Positions 9,001-16,400 of a DNA stretch of 21,949 nucleotides are shown piece by piece. This DNA comes from a virus: IMG/VR virus record IMGVR_UViG_3300023198_001055, positions 1 to 21,949 of that record; one strand, written 5' to 3'. Position numbers and translations under genes: made by a program. The notes below the pieces were generated by a model, which was not told the origin of the DNA, did no database searches, and worked only from the letters and a program-made list of their open reading frames with translations. Every line of letters begins with the position of its first letter. Within the stretch, counting starts at the first letter, position 1.

Positions 9001-9955
9001 TGATATGATCTTTAGCCAACTGAGTATAACCATCACTCATGAATTCATTAACAGCCCTATTAACCTGATCTTCGTTGAAGGCATTTCGGATATCATCATC
9101 TTTAACATTTCCGGAAATGGATCCTGAGTTGACAATGATATCCCGCTTATCTGACTGCTTCATTGGATCAGCAGAATGCTCTAAAGATTTTCGCTGACTT
9201 CTAAGCTTACTGATCTTAGAATCTATAAATGCTTCCTCCTTATTAAGTTCAGATAATGTAGCTGGGTCAGTTTTTGTTTGTTTTGCCAAGTTGGAAGGAA
9301 TTCCATAACTGGTAGGAATAGAATATCCTTGGTCCTGAGCGAGAATATTTTTTTTCTCAGTAATAGTCTGTAATTCTGATTCAAGCTGTTCGATATGCCT
9401 ATCCATATCATCAGTATAGATAAGTTCATCAATATTTTCTCTGCGTTCCTGTTTTAACTCTCCAATACGCTTAACAAGGTCTTGAAGATATTTTTTATCT
9501 TCTTTCCTATCAGGATCCAGTCCAATAAGTCCACGCAAACTTAATTCTTTCTGAAGCTTAACCTTTGCATCTCTTTCTTTTTGCTCAAGATTAGCAATCT
9601 CAAAATCAATTAAGCCAATACGGGTCTTAGCATCTTCTGGCTTTACTCTAACACGCTCTCCAGGTAAACCTTCTTCTTCTTCGCTGATAGGATTATATGG
9701 GATAGCTTCAAGCGGATTGGCTCCTTTACTTCTGGCTTGGGCAAGTTTTTCCCAAGCTTCTAATTTTTCTTCTTCAGGATCTCCAGGAAGTTTCAAATTA
9801 GGATCGTCAAGATCACCGATCTCTTCCCATTGTGGATTTCTAAAATCAACAGGTTTTTCTTGGAGTGAATCTTTGGTCCCGGGTAACATCAGATTAGGAT
9901 CATTAAGATCGCCAACAACCTCCCAGGCTTTTTGATCAGAGACTTTTTTACCCAT
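1..9955 (-). CDS. Giant virion RNA polymerase polyprotein with C-terminal zincin motif (partial, C-terminus outside window)
   Basis: The frame is open from the ATG at 9955 to the left edge, giving at least 3318 residues. Visible parts in order: a duplicated motif WExxGDLxDPNLxLPG (residues 11-26 and 43-58); charged coiled coils (about 105-260); a membrane-like segment near 596-613; an acidic E..TE/EE-rich helical region (about 725-800); a hydrophobic stretch near 820-840; a low-complexity E/K/P-rich linker (about 925-1035); an OB/S1-like stretch (1289-1320). The polymerase core follows, with an upstream barrel candidate (K2141, K2192, K2195, SQ at 2198-2199) and a second barrel with RVP at 2391-2393, HS at 2398-2399 and DFDGD at 2428-2432. 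HEHAH lies at 3151-3155. In crAss-like phages such single-chain polymerases are packaged and transcribe early genes after injection. ATG 9955 is 2 bases past the upstream stop and has no Shine-Dalgarno. The polymerase call is strong; protease activity and processing are inferred. Confidence 0.88.
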   Translation of the reverse strand, partial: MGKKVSDQKAWEVVGDLNDPNLMLPGTKDSLQEKPVDFRNPQWEEIGDLDDPNLKLPGDPEEEKLEAWEKLAQARSKGANPLEAIPYNPISEEEEGLPGERVRVKPEDAKTRIGLIDFEIANLEQKERDAKVKLQKELSLRGLIGLDPDRKEDKKYLQDLVKRIGELKQERRENIDELIYTDDMDRHIEQLESELQTITEKKNILAQDQGYSIPTSYGIPSNLAKQTKTDPATLSELNKEEAFIDSKISKLRSQRKSLEHSADPMKQSDKRDIIVNSGSISGNVKDDDIRNAFNEDQVNRAVNEFMSDGYTQLAKDHIKSQSKRKDYQGMLSMENLIHGEDIQLTEAENNAVDSIFNSISKTDEYANSDYISRRAIVNKAASDHIAETVEDPDQRKAMQKKLTRPLAFKMFLTEDGSNVSLNGLQMFAEYTHRDLTDRRMDLEHQYKAIYQADPGNVGYMPEEHKRFADAYGEKNVDLYIEKLKNERKFLDDALEFNNKILKMNPQESQFRRWSRNETINDFQVALSSGSAKHLLTAGISEMNQALRISDIADRALTGEVTWSENKVLEMYSLLNMANSSPEVSSAYKVGQSVQQMIPYVMSFVATNPFYALGKATTKAALKKAPKILGSKVKNSVVNATVHKLSPRMAKIYGKATFTAPELAAANLSRLGGASIQTLANQQMIQKNIATNTMPNIQVTFEPEYNKMYAKLEAKSPEEIKKGKKEGYYEAFAEIFTERMGAYIMKGFKVPGAITNPEGAAKRYLLSKYIGVKAAKNPGKPASNFIRKGLGWDGIAEEYYEELANYFMVRGLKGDTSQDPNFFKQQLETLATVAIFGVAMKGANVPERYQELVYGDNVKYSWKDSKGKKQKVLLDKTVNSKLKEIFEGEDYAEPIVALLEEYKDELSEKQIAFIIGLTGQKMIDEVTSQVNTAGAAKEVKETVPEKKKDELSEMAEKATEGETQPAASGELQFKGTEEKKLGVEQEATPDEEKYNQPPEGIQPDQMNDWIAEESNNPAEIHAAWVEESERTQSEEIDANPLEEFIVGQKITEDTWDDKGDPSNTTDEIKRGWFRQKGRTLDDLRDEAASMKGISEDVTIQQILDIILKYPSGRAARTSPLQNSLEARYKKVTGKSIRKHRVLNQKEAEGIQMGEEAFSTEVTEGTSEVEGEIEVNKGEQKDIDAHNKKIAEAHPELAEAGLLVQLPGGQLEVPSYEQLLEYVEGISSELSQLTERDQFGQMIISHPEAALMLKQLGVLNKEINKRADTEGVPFKYQLPTEKHDKLYTELKEGQKITGKVYEKEGNRYRVQLNDGRSITIFGSTDPKSSKRLKEAISKKQTISLKPVAKDRAKPRKNARTGEVYGNSIAVMVGKDQIGIVEDSNHEAMAELQDKSQELNNVIAAEWKNFRRYTKGNMYSGVPIPTDPRAYEALDRMIRSILKKGVTDIRIVIQKLKNFIRRKDDLTIDQKQYWLTFIDANIDKIKKTFEDYYEEEGMLFDPEAFDIVFENPEVAFQSGAQKLMSNLKTFRPVWQEVARVSETSQSAVERKFYELAKMEEFDSVTDENSFQAFLESIKADDILTSNLLLLLSQRDFSEVISMFNFYSNVQLTRQYGMVIEKDEKIKIELLNPANKFQEFLDSYHDTVKNYKFFDQRTGKTYTGYDAVKRRLSLHRSNGVALQNTLEDMPLAERTAARKAMFEEDLKVLMEITGIDTEVWRQYFKPQTRETVASTKQGSTTKTEFATYQEMLEKDTFVGIYPKVHSTILGVLMIKSAKTKNLDTFKEMLDAYFSTGEIVGGRQITANLYKLSTAIEDRESIGMSGTDIKGDRINSFKQMSHVLAEAERQGREVIELNGIHNKDRNPDKKGTPSNKMSVHDIMFSLLHTYLNGVDTYFQHMGQFGDKASLLLIDSKKHKPTNKDYEEIRKRFPDFNKTSEWFYKNIIVPNFGSLIYQENGQLSGPGSNIDGDTRNDKGKRLAMEFVYNYAMNISEINEQFHGKTSQYKDGLVGLMKRGGSTNSPGYRLNSNIEGGVGKTYRTLILSDEILGGREIADGLSIGSSGFFKKVATSMGSIYNKLTGNQFLTSFKGLHSNLKDGNRGLNKVNTISIEVFDMEYKGSKFEVLKKIMKDHNIDMITFTSGNKHTEDPTKKPAEIFDALGKVKEKFTITEDNIIERNTEDLFIQQDLRHDTNPKEAKMPSQLLSNMFFLPNGIEVARAVFQSQHQIMKQFEDMLNNEANDKLRMEWVTQNINPLNDPELYRMIKSGIGFNEPSIRTMLRNKVANHVSKNVMEIAINRVTAQEVPDLDNILEGRKEIVDKDGVTRVILPEIMANIGGARAHDDRFKGKSEEAIKYVKKNKRKYPDLFDQDGNLMEWEITERNGIIPGEPVISTRVPADDLHSHTVARLAVNLPHGNITMLDQESQRNSGSDFDGDARYNQVLFRSDQGNIIEGNTRYGLSNQMTMQIVYGYMDPAMTEKILTPIDTNAYESIVKRLRAGMDKFSDMDFQAYMQGWEQNKVGVDMKGILSDINTLFNIASMYQIQLKEGIVVPMGEGKKLTGFVNDRHGQIKRHITNLLNMAFDNAKDPQIELMGLNEVTVNMWMLSIMTDPELEVKEGMTADQHYNLIYKAIDSQVNYFTSPLMRDFTSLSRKHNGGLVRKDAKAIWAALLEDHSKEEVDALKKFFTQAQDLPEIRRLYRFTQTVPNSVDELQSANGMLSKFYNNQYNLFDSRNFFIKGRNGIEFKMEFRIVPKMLEFMQNRIYYDAVEFSNIGQSISSYIANRLTSKKAKKAGHLYTLQDSQLQSISYLLNNIVAVRALNKDKPFYKVRDEVIAAFNALDIKKDNKFLNKLKVVDGKYGQSLEVIPEFKFTNFDENTLKEIHEDFDKLPAEFHIQLKKYVFHKFGTSSSRFNGSFYSLMSDKQKVIISDQVQWEIDDWMDGKLTPEEQLNIANFIINASNDAKIKELWAEGQYPALNYDINIAATGTNIPLDYDALEAVESVHDKESTTAWTKEYGFPGLRESVERGFKGKVSFARDFLPWAKKIVQWRKQDSKFFVRQDQQTSPEDIHNMLAVDAVGEALMTEDPAIQQHIFERLSELYPNVVFFTDKEAFFDFVRKQGGRLRNVSMTAIGHAFGNAVWIDPEKAVQSSTLHEHAHIYWDALPADHYVKAQLMRLFRNNPEFANLPEDQIEEQVIIAIGRSAFNLAETGFSGTFLEKFKSLLKKFWRTVKQFFGVYNQQELVDAMAESLWNNQDKINAQTITGQTVIKNMATPAMDPFFDENKEMYIVGQEYYHRASTLSKYAEENPFDAQEKAEEIIT
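491..505 (-). other. HEXXH zinc-metallopeptidase motif
   Basis: These bases encode HEHAH (residues 3151-3155), preceded by STL and followed by IYW. HEXXH is the zinc-binding and catalytic motif of zincins. A glutamate pair at 3190-3191, in QIEEQ before VIIAIG, is a plausible third ligand, as in glu-zincin-like domains of phage and prophage polyvalent proteins. About 30 residues further on, lysine- and aromatic-rich amphipathic helices follow. Motif and spacing are seen; activity and substrate are inferred. Confidence 0.7.
2660..2674 (-). other. RNA polymerase catalytic DFDGD motif (double-psi beta-barrel)
   Basis: These bases encode DFDGD, residues 2428-2432 of the giant protein, preceded by SGS. 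In all two-barrel RNA polymerases the three aspartates of DxDxD hold the catalytic magnesium. An upstream RVP (2391-2393) followed by HS matches the spacing of the RxP motif of bacterial beta-prime, about 35 residues before the aspartates. The GSDFD context is the form I associate with crAss-like and YonO-like single-chain enzymes. Confidence 0.9.
9782..9925 (-). repeat. Tandem 16-residue protein repeat at the giant protein N-terminus
   Basis: Residues 11-26 (WEVVGDLNDPNLMLPG) and 43-58 (WEEIGDLDDPNLKLPG) are near-identical copies with starts 32 residues apart. The DNA copies differ at several silent positions, so this is an old duplication kept at protein level rather than a recent DNA repeat. 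The position at the extreme N-terminus suggests a short binding or packaging motif, which is inference. Confidence 0.8.
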
Positions 9956-9957
9956 TA

Positions 9958-11487
9958 TTATTTTTTACTTTTTAAGAGCTTATTCCTATTAAGGTCGAAC
10001 TTGTAATAATAATCCTCATCTTCACCGCGAACTTCTCCATTCGCATAACCAAAGTTTGCATTTGGGAACCTGGTATTCAGCTCCGCTATTTTTGGAGAAA
10101 TATTCAAATTAAAATCCATTTGTTGTTGTATTCCGGATCCACGAATTTCTTTCATCTCTGCAGTTCCAAGTTGAGCCTCATCGAAAGCGTTTAAGGTAAT
10201 CTCATCAAGTTTCGCTTTCTCTGTAACCGTCCCGGTGTAATATGTAGTATTAACAGAATAAGCCTTTGTCATATTCCTGAATGTAGGATCTACATCCGCT
10301 TCATATATATTAAACCCACGTGCATTAAGTGTGGCAGCCATGGCCGGATCTTCTGGCCTTCCATCTTTATCAACAGCTACAGCAACAATAACATCCGATT
10401 CAACCATTGGAATACCCGTAGCTGGATCAAATGTAATCCTTCCACCACCAATAGCTTTCATTGGAGTTGAATAGGAGAATTCATTATTTGTTTCACCTTC
10501 TACTTTCTGAGCAAATTCAAGTTCATCTGATGCTGAAACATATCGCTGACCATTAAGCTTTCCAAATGAACTAAAAACGATATTATTTTGCCGATAAGCA
10601 GAAGCATAAGGAGTCCCATTATTCCGGGCATCTATCAAGGGATCATAAACTTTGCTTTTTGCATAACTGTAAGATGTTCCTCCTGTTAGATTTTTCTTTG
10701 CCCGGGCAACATCCATTTGATTCTTTCCAGCTTCCATCCGAGCGTAATTCTCACCACCAATGAGTTTGTTTTCGTAATACTGTTGAGCCGTCTCTGCTAT
10801 CTGAGTCCCACCGGCTTGCTCATAACTAGCCTCAATAGCCCTTCTGCTTTTAGGATCTCCAAAGGCAGTATCAACCTCATCTTGGATAGCTCCTTTGTTT
10901 GGAGCTTTTATAGTCCTGTAAGACTCGATTCCATCTTCATCAAGATATGTTTCTGTATATTGACTTGAACCTACATTTTGTAATGACGCTTGAAGCACAT
11001 CATTGAATTCTAATTTTGCAGGATTAACGTACACATAAGGATTACCTCCATTTTCATTGTAGTGGTTATACTTATCCATCTGACGTTCGATCTCCTCAGC
11101 ACCCATGGTTCCGCTGTTAACTTCAGCTTGCAGGACTTTGAACTGTTCAGCTACCTGAGTATCTTCCCGGATAATATCATTCTCAAGATACTGACTGGAT
11201 ATATCCGAGAACTGAGCAAACAGGCCCGGGTCGGTTTCCCAATTTGGATTATTGCTGACAAAATCCGCTAATTCATTATTGATCCGTTTATAATCCTCTT
11301 CAAGTCTTACTGTGTTATTCTTCCCCACAACATGACCTTGCTTCAGCATACTTCCGTATAGCTGTGCTTTTCTTTCCTTTTCGACTTGAATTTGAGAACG
11401 AAGATTTTCTCTTTGGTAAAGCCTTTGGATGTCAGCCCCAAAATCATGCTTTACTGCTAACCCTTTTGCTAATCCAGTTTGTGCCAT
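9958..11487 (-). CDS. Virion cargo-type protein, 509 aa
   Basis: I do not recognise a named domain. The N-terminal 150 residues are highly charged and look helical (KERKAQLYGSML, then RINNELADF). The remainder is richer in beta-type segments, with GGTSYSYAKSKVYDP and GGGRITFDPATGIP; the C-terminus is basic (LLKSKK). There is no signal peptide or membrane helix. The ATG overlaps the stop of the upstream cargo gene by one base (TAATG), and the stop is two bases before the ATG of the giant polymerase, so the three are probably translated together. In crAss-like phages one or more large 'cargo' proteins sit between the tail muzzle gene and the polymerase gene and are packed in the tail; position and size fit that role. 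Function beyond that is unknown. Confidence 0.65.
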   Translation of the reverse strand: MAQTGLAKGLAVKHDFGADIQRLYQRENLRSQIQVEKERKAQLYGSMLKQGHVVGKNNTVRLEEDYKRINNELADFVSNNPNWETDPGLFAQFSDISSQYLENDIIREDTQVAEQFKVLQAEVNSGTMGAEEIERQMDKYNHYNENGGNPYVYVNPAKLEFNDVLQASLQNVGSSQYTETYLDEDGIESYRTIKAPNKGAIQDEVDTAFGDPKSRRAIEASYEQAGGTQIAETAQQYYENKLIGGENYARMEAGKNQMDVARAKKNLTGGTSYSYAKSKVYDPLIDARNNGTPYASAYRQNNIVFSSFGKLNGQRYVSASDELEFAQKVEGETNNEFSYSTPMKAIGGGRITFDPATGIPMVESDVIVAVAVDKDGRPEDPAMAATLNARGFNIYEADVDPTFRNMTKAYSVNTTYYTGTVTEKAKLDEITLNAFDEAQLGTAEMKEIRGSGIQQQMDFNLNISPKIAELNTRFPNANFGYANGEVRGEDEDYYYKFDLNRNKLLKSKK

Positions 11488-13430
11488 TATCCAAGTGTAA
11501 TATTAGTTTCTTTTGCTTTCTGTAGGGCTTTTATAGCCTCTAGTTCCTTATTGTATTGCCCAGCCCCAATAATATGTTCAATACCAGTAGAAAGAAGATT
11601 GGCCCATAGATCTTGATCATTCTCCCAACTCGCTAATCCGATCTTGTTCACATCGTATTCCTGACCGGCAAGTTTAAGGTCGATTCCAATCGAGCGATCA
11701 ATCTTTTTCTCTTTAGCTTCATAGTCTGCGATCTCTATCTTACCTGACTCGGCAAGACCGGTTGAAAGAGCTCCGATCTGCTTCTTATAGATATCCTGAG
11801 CAGATCCTCCTTGCCCGGTAATAGAATTCATAACTTGACGCATCTTACGGGCACTCTGCTTTTTGTACTCATTCTTAACAGCCGGGGGTAATCCATAGCC
11901 AGCGGATTCTTTTGCTGCTCTTGATAAGCTTTCAAGTTTCTTACTGACATTTATATCGGGCCTTTGTCCGGAACTAGCCAACCCAGCCGCCCCTCCTGCT
12001 ACCTGTGCAGCCCCAGCAATTGTACCTACCGATTTCATGATCTTATCCATTATTGACTCCTTCTCAGGAAGATCAGCCTTAGCTACCTCTCTGAACGTTT
12101 CACCCTGGACCTGTCGATCTATTTTAGCCATCTCGTCTGAGACATATGTATTTAATCCACTGGTAGCATCCCTGTTGAGGTAATCCTGATTAGCTTGGTT
12201 TACAGAATCCACATCTTCATGAGGATGCTTATGAACACCACCACCATCATGAAACCCCTTTGTCTTTCCACCACGAGAGAAACCAGTCTTATTCTTTTCA
12301 GCATTTGGAGCTAAACCTTTAACATCTACTCCGTAATAATCAAGAAGATCATATTCCTCTGGAGTGTAAAACACCTCACCATTACTTACATTGATATCAA
12401 TATTGCCATAGTTACGACCGGCAACCTCTTGGTCTTTCCATCCAAGGTAATCCTTTCCATGCTGCATAGCGGCAGCAGCATTTTCCTTGGGAACGATAAA
12501 TGCATCTTCTGGAGCTTTCATACCTATGCTATCTGATTTTCCTGTTCCTTTTCCTTTTATCTTTCCTCCTTCAGCATATCCGGATTCATTAAGAGCATCC
12601 TGGGTTCTTCCTCCCCAAAACTCAGACCAGTCTGAAGTGGCCTCAGCTCGGTCATCTTGACGACCTTTTGCTCCAAAAATAGCTTTTACTCCTGATGTAA
12701 GAGCTCCTACTCCGGCACTGACCGCAGCAGTTATTGGTCCTCCTACAGCTCCAGCAGCAGCTCCTTTTGCTGTTGATGTGGCTATGTCTGCCGCAATAGT
12801 TCCTGCAGCTTGCTTTTTCATTGCATCAGCCGGATTAGTTCGATACTCTGCTATCTCATCTGAAAGAGTTTTATTGCGATCTCCGACAAGACTCATAAGT
12901 AGATCTGAAATTTGATCTGCTCCAAGGTTTGCTAATTCTCCAATATTATTTTTCCCAACTGGACCGCCCTCTTCGTAACCATCAGCTCCACTAATCGCAT
13001 CTACCTTATGTTTCCTACGATTCTTTTCTGCTGGGAATCTATGTTTAATATGATCCATAGGAAGATCCATTTGAGTATAAGCCTTTGTGAGTCTATACTT
13101 ATCATAATCTGTCTTAGCTTCATTTTCATATAGATCTAAATAATGCTTCCTGGCCTCCGGATTTGGAACTAATGCTTTCTCATTATATAAAGCAAACCCG
13201 TTTTCAATATAAGAATCATTAGTATACCTATTTGTTTCACTGGCATGCAACCAAGCAGCACGAGTCATATATGCAGGTGGTTCATAATCTGGCAGAGGTA
13301 TAGTATCTCCACCCATAGGAACCATTGGATTAAATGATTTTAAAGATTCATTTCGTGCGGTATTAGCGGCTAAGGCACGTTGGTCTTTTTTGCTTAACCC
13401 TTTTATCGGATCTTTTGTTTTTTTAGCCAT
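11487..13430 (-). CDS. Glycine-rich virion cargo-type protein, 647 aa
   Basis: No enzymatic domain is recognised. Residues about 205-253 form a glycine/alanine-rich hydrophobic stretch (AAAGAVGGPITAAVSAGVG) that could insert in or cross a membrane. Around it are three Gly-Gly hinge motifs (GYEEGG, GYAEGG, GFHDGG) and the block GKGTGKSDSIG near residue 293, followed by AFIVPKE and later GEVFYTPEE. Such GTGxSDSI...FVVP blocks recur in internal virion and tape-measure-like proteins of Bacteroidota phages. A His-rich patch (HKHPH) lies near residue 400. The start is placed at ATG 13430, two bases past the upstream stop, because a TTG two codons earlier is less likely. The gene lies between the large tail protein and the second cargo protein. 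Ejection with the genome is inferred from context. Confidence 0.65.
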   Translation of the reverse strand: MAKKTKDPIKGLSKKDQRALAANTARNESLKSFNPMVPMGGDTIPLPDYEPPAYMTRAAWLHASETNRYTNDSYIENGFALYNEKALVPNPEARKHYLDLYENEAKTDYDKYRLTKAYTQMDLPMDHIKHRFPAEKNRRKHKVDAISGADGYEEGGPVGKNNIGELANLGADQISDLLMSLVGDRNKTLSDEIAEYRTNPADAMKKQAAGTIAADIATSTAKGAAAGAVGGPITAAVSAGVGALTSGVKAIFGAKGRQDDRAEATSDWSEFWGGRTQDALNESGYAEGGKIKGKGTGKSDSIGMKAPEDAFIVPKENAAAAMQHGKDYLGWKDQEVAGRNYGNIDINVSNGEVFYTPEEYDLLDYYGVDVKGLAPNAEKNKTGFSRGGKTKGFHDGGGVHKHPHEDVDSVNQANQDYLNRDATSGLNTYVSDEMAKIDRQVQGETFREVAKADLPEKESIMDKIMKSVGTIAGAAQVAGGAAGLASSGQRPDINVSKKLESLSRAAKESAGYGLPPAVKNEYKKQSARKMRQVMNSITGQGGSAQDIYKKQIGALSTGLAESGKIEIADYEAKEKKIDRSIGIDLKLAGQEYDVNKIGLASWENDQDLWANLLSTGIEHIIGAGQYNKELEAIKALQKAKETNITLG

Positions 13431-13432
13431 GA

Positions 13433-16400
13433 TCAATCTGCTTTTCTTAATGTTGTTTTCATTTCAAGGAATTTAACATTCTTAGCACTTGTCCAGAACT
13501 TAACTCGCAAATACCCATCCACAAAGCGTTCTTTATTATTTACAGCAGACAGAGAAGATACTTGGTATTTAGGAAAGCTACCAAACCAACGCCTGTTCCT
13601 GTAAGTATAATCCCTTCCCATCATACGGAACTGTCCACCAATCAAACTCTGGATCTCTTCAATGATAAGCTGGTCAGAATTTTCAAGGGTTACCTGGTCA
13701 AAGAACAAATTACTTCCTATCAGCTCAAAGTTATCACAATATACAGCTTCTTTACCTTCCGACTTAACAACAACTTCTATCTCAGCTGTTCTTGCTATAC
13801 CGTAGATCACTCCGACATTACCTTTGCCATGAGCATAGATAGCATTACTATTCTGCTGAACAGAGAACGCTACATTGTGATATCGCATCCACCTACTTGC
13901 CGGGATCGTAAACTCACCAATGTATTTCTGTCTGCGGATATCATAACCCATTGTTTTGTAACCACCGGATGTGGGATTATAAAACGTGGTAAAGACAACC
14001 TTGTGATAAGGATCATATCCTCCTGTTATACCTGTCCCGTTTGTTTTGATCGGGTTATCATGATCTACAATAGCCGTGTCAACATTTTCCTCGAACCAGT
14101 TATTTAATCCCTTGGCAATTGAATCTTGAGAGAACTTCATTGAATCAGTCAGGGAAAGGTAAATCTTTCGCTTCGCATCATACCAATGGAAGCCCATATC
14201 CGACTCGACAAGGCCAAACTGATTGGAGTTACCTACTTTGTTAGTCATCTCGTCATGACGCTCAAACAAGCCTCCTGTGCCGAGCTGGACCGGATCCCCG
14301 AAAGCTGTCTGGGTTAAGGCTCTTTCATTAACCGGAACATAGCCGACAGCATCACGCTGCCAGAAGATAATCCGGTTGAACTTATTCTTGATATTGATCA
14401 GCTCTCCATACATCGAATCCAGGTCGATCTTATCATTTGTATTGAAGATCCTGAACTGGTCCTGTCTCTCTCCGATAGATTTTTGCGGAGAATGACGCAT
14501 CTGTACATCAAAGTCATTAATCAATGTAGCATTAAACGGAAGTGGTAAATAATAATCATTGATGTCATCACTTGAATAACCATCATTATAATTGTACTCT
14601 TCATATACATTACTTCCGGTTTCCATTCGGATACCAACCGTATTCAGTGTTGGGTTATAAGGCCTGTCCTTAGCAAAATGAACACCCTCTCTTAATGATA
14701 CATTTACCCGGGAAGATACAGGGAAGATAACTCCATGACCATTTTCTTCTTCTCCACTATCACGATGAGCGATAACTCGTTGCTCGTCATAAAGACATAT
14801 GTAATGATCTCCACCGAATACCTCTATCTCATTAAAGATATACTGACCACCTGATCCTATATCTGACTTAACGGTATCGTTGATTTCTTGGAAGTGCCCT
14901 ATAGCCATGTAATTTGAATTAGCTAAGGATGAATCACTCTGCCCTCCATATGGACTGGCTACTTCTCTTTTTACAGTACAAAGCAAGGCTCTCGCTCCCG
15001 TCCTGTTGTATTCGCCTTTGGGGTTATTCCCAGTTTCATCAATATCCAGAACAAGGATATTATGCCGACCACACTTACCATCTCTAGCCGGACCTTCAAA
15101 TTCATGTGTGGTTGCTTGATATCTCAAAGTTTCATTACGTGGATCGTAAGGTATATCAGATTCTAAAATTGTGTCGTATTTAGTTGAATAAAGAACGTCA
15201 TGACTTTCATCAATATCTGAATTATCTCCTCCTGGAGAAGATACTGTTTGAAGATTTAAAAACTTCTGATAAAAATCATAATGATCAAATCCACCAAAAC
15301 TTGATGTACGCATACTTGCCCGGCCATAACCGCTGGAAATAGCTTCGGAAACAAGATAAGGATCTATGTATTGCAGGTTTTCAATCTTATCACCAGCCTG
15401 TATATTAAAATTTTTCAGGTTAAATGTATCTTCCGGACAAAGGAAAGCATATGCTCCAGGATGCTGATCAGTATCGGATCCTGAGCTTCTATACCCAGCA
15501 GCCATCTTTATATCCAAATCATCCACACCAACAGCATAAGTGAAGGAAAGTAATCCTGAAGCAAGGTATTGGTGAACAATTGGAGTTCTTACAATCATAA
15601 AAGCACTTATATCGTCTATGATATCGGTCAGGTCCAGATTGGAAAACTTCATCCCCAGCGACCGGCCATTCAATTGATCATAATAAAATCCTTCTGCATT
15701 GGATTGATAATCATATCCACTGATAAGTTTTTCGCCATTCATCGTGCTGGCGTTTGTCCTTTTAGGGATTTCCGGATCCCCCGTCCCAAGGGTTGCATCC
15801 TGATTGTTCAGCCAACGGACAAAGAACGGCCTCCCGGTAAGGTCCAAGGCACAAAGCCCGTATCGGACAATCTCACCCCCGGGAAGGCTTTTCATCTTAT
15901 TGGAAATAATGGGAGATTTATAATCAAGAAACTCTCCATCAAGATCAGTAGACTCCCATACATAGTCAGACCATATAGGAGAGGGGCCGGCACTTGCTTT
16001 GCGATATTTCTTAAAAGCTACTGTTGGCACACACGTTCCGGATGTACGTGCCGCTCCGATGATCTCAGTAACCGGCAAGGTGAATATCTCATCCTCAACC
16101 CAGGTAATCGTTCCTCCACCATCAAGATTTGCTCCACCATTTGCCGTACCTCTGTATTGAATACCACAATACATCTTAGTATTTGCCGCGTTGACAACTG
16201 ATCCTGTTGGAGAATGGGTCAAGGCTTTCTCTCCGGCAGACCAGTCAGGAGGACTCCCGGTTAAGTCCACATAAGGATAACCGGTTACATCAAGGATAAC
16301 CTCTTTGCTTATCAACTCCATATCACAATCGATTTGGTTATTCTTCGATTGGACATTCATTCCTGTAACATCAAGCTCTGGTCTTGTCTCAACATTAGCA

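Noticed and set aside
13431-13436. TTG start at 13436 for the 647-residue cargo protein
   Set aside because: ATG two codons later is a normal start with two-base spacing from the upstream stop.
13562-14107. Plus-strand open frame of 181 codons inside the large tail gene
   Set aside because: It is antisense to a clearly coding frame, has no family-like motif and no sign of a start signal; long antisense frames are expected by chance opposite such genes.
15569-16201. Plus-strand open frame of 210 codons inside the large tail gene
   Set aside because: Antisense shadow of the tail protein; Cys- and Ser-rich composition without domain pattern.
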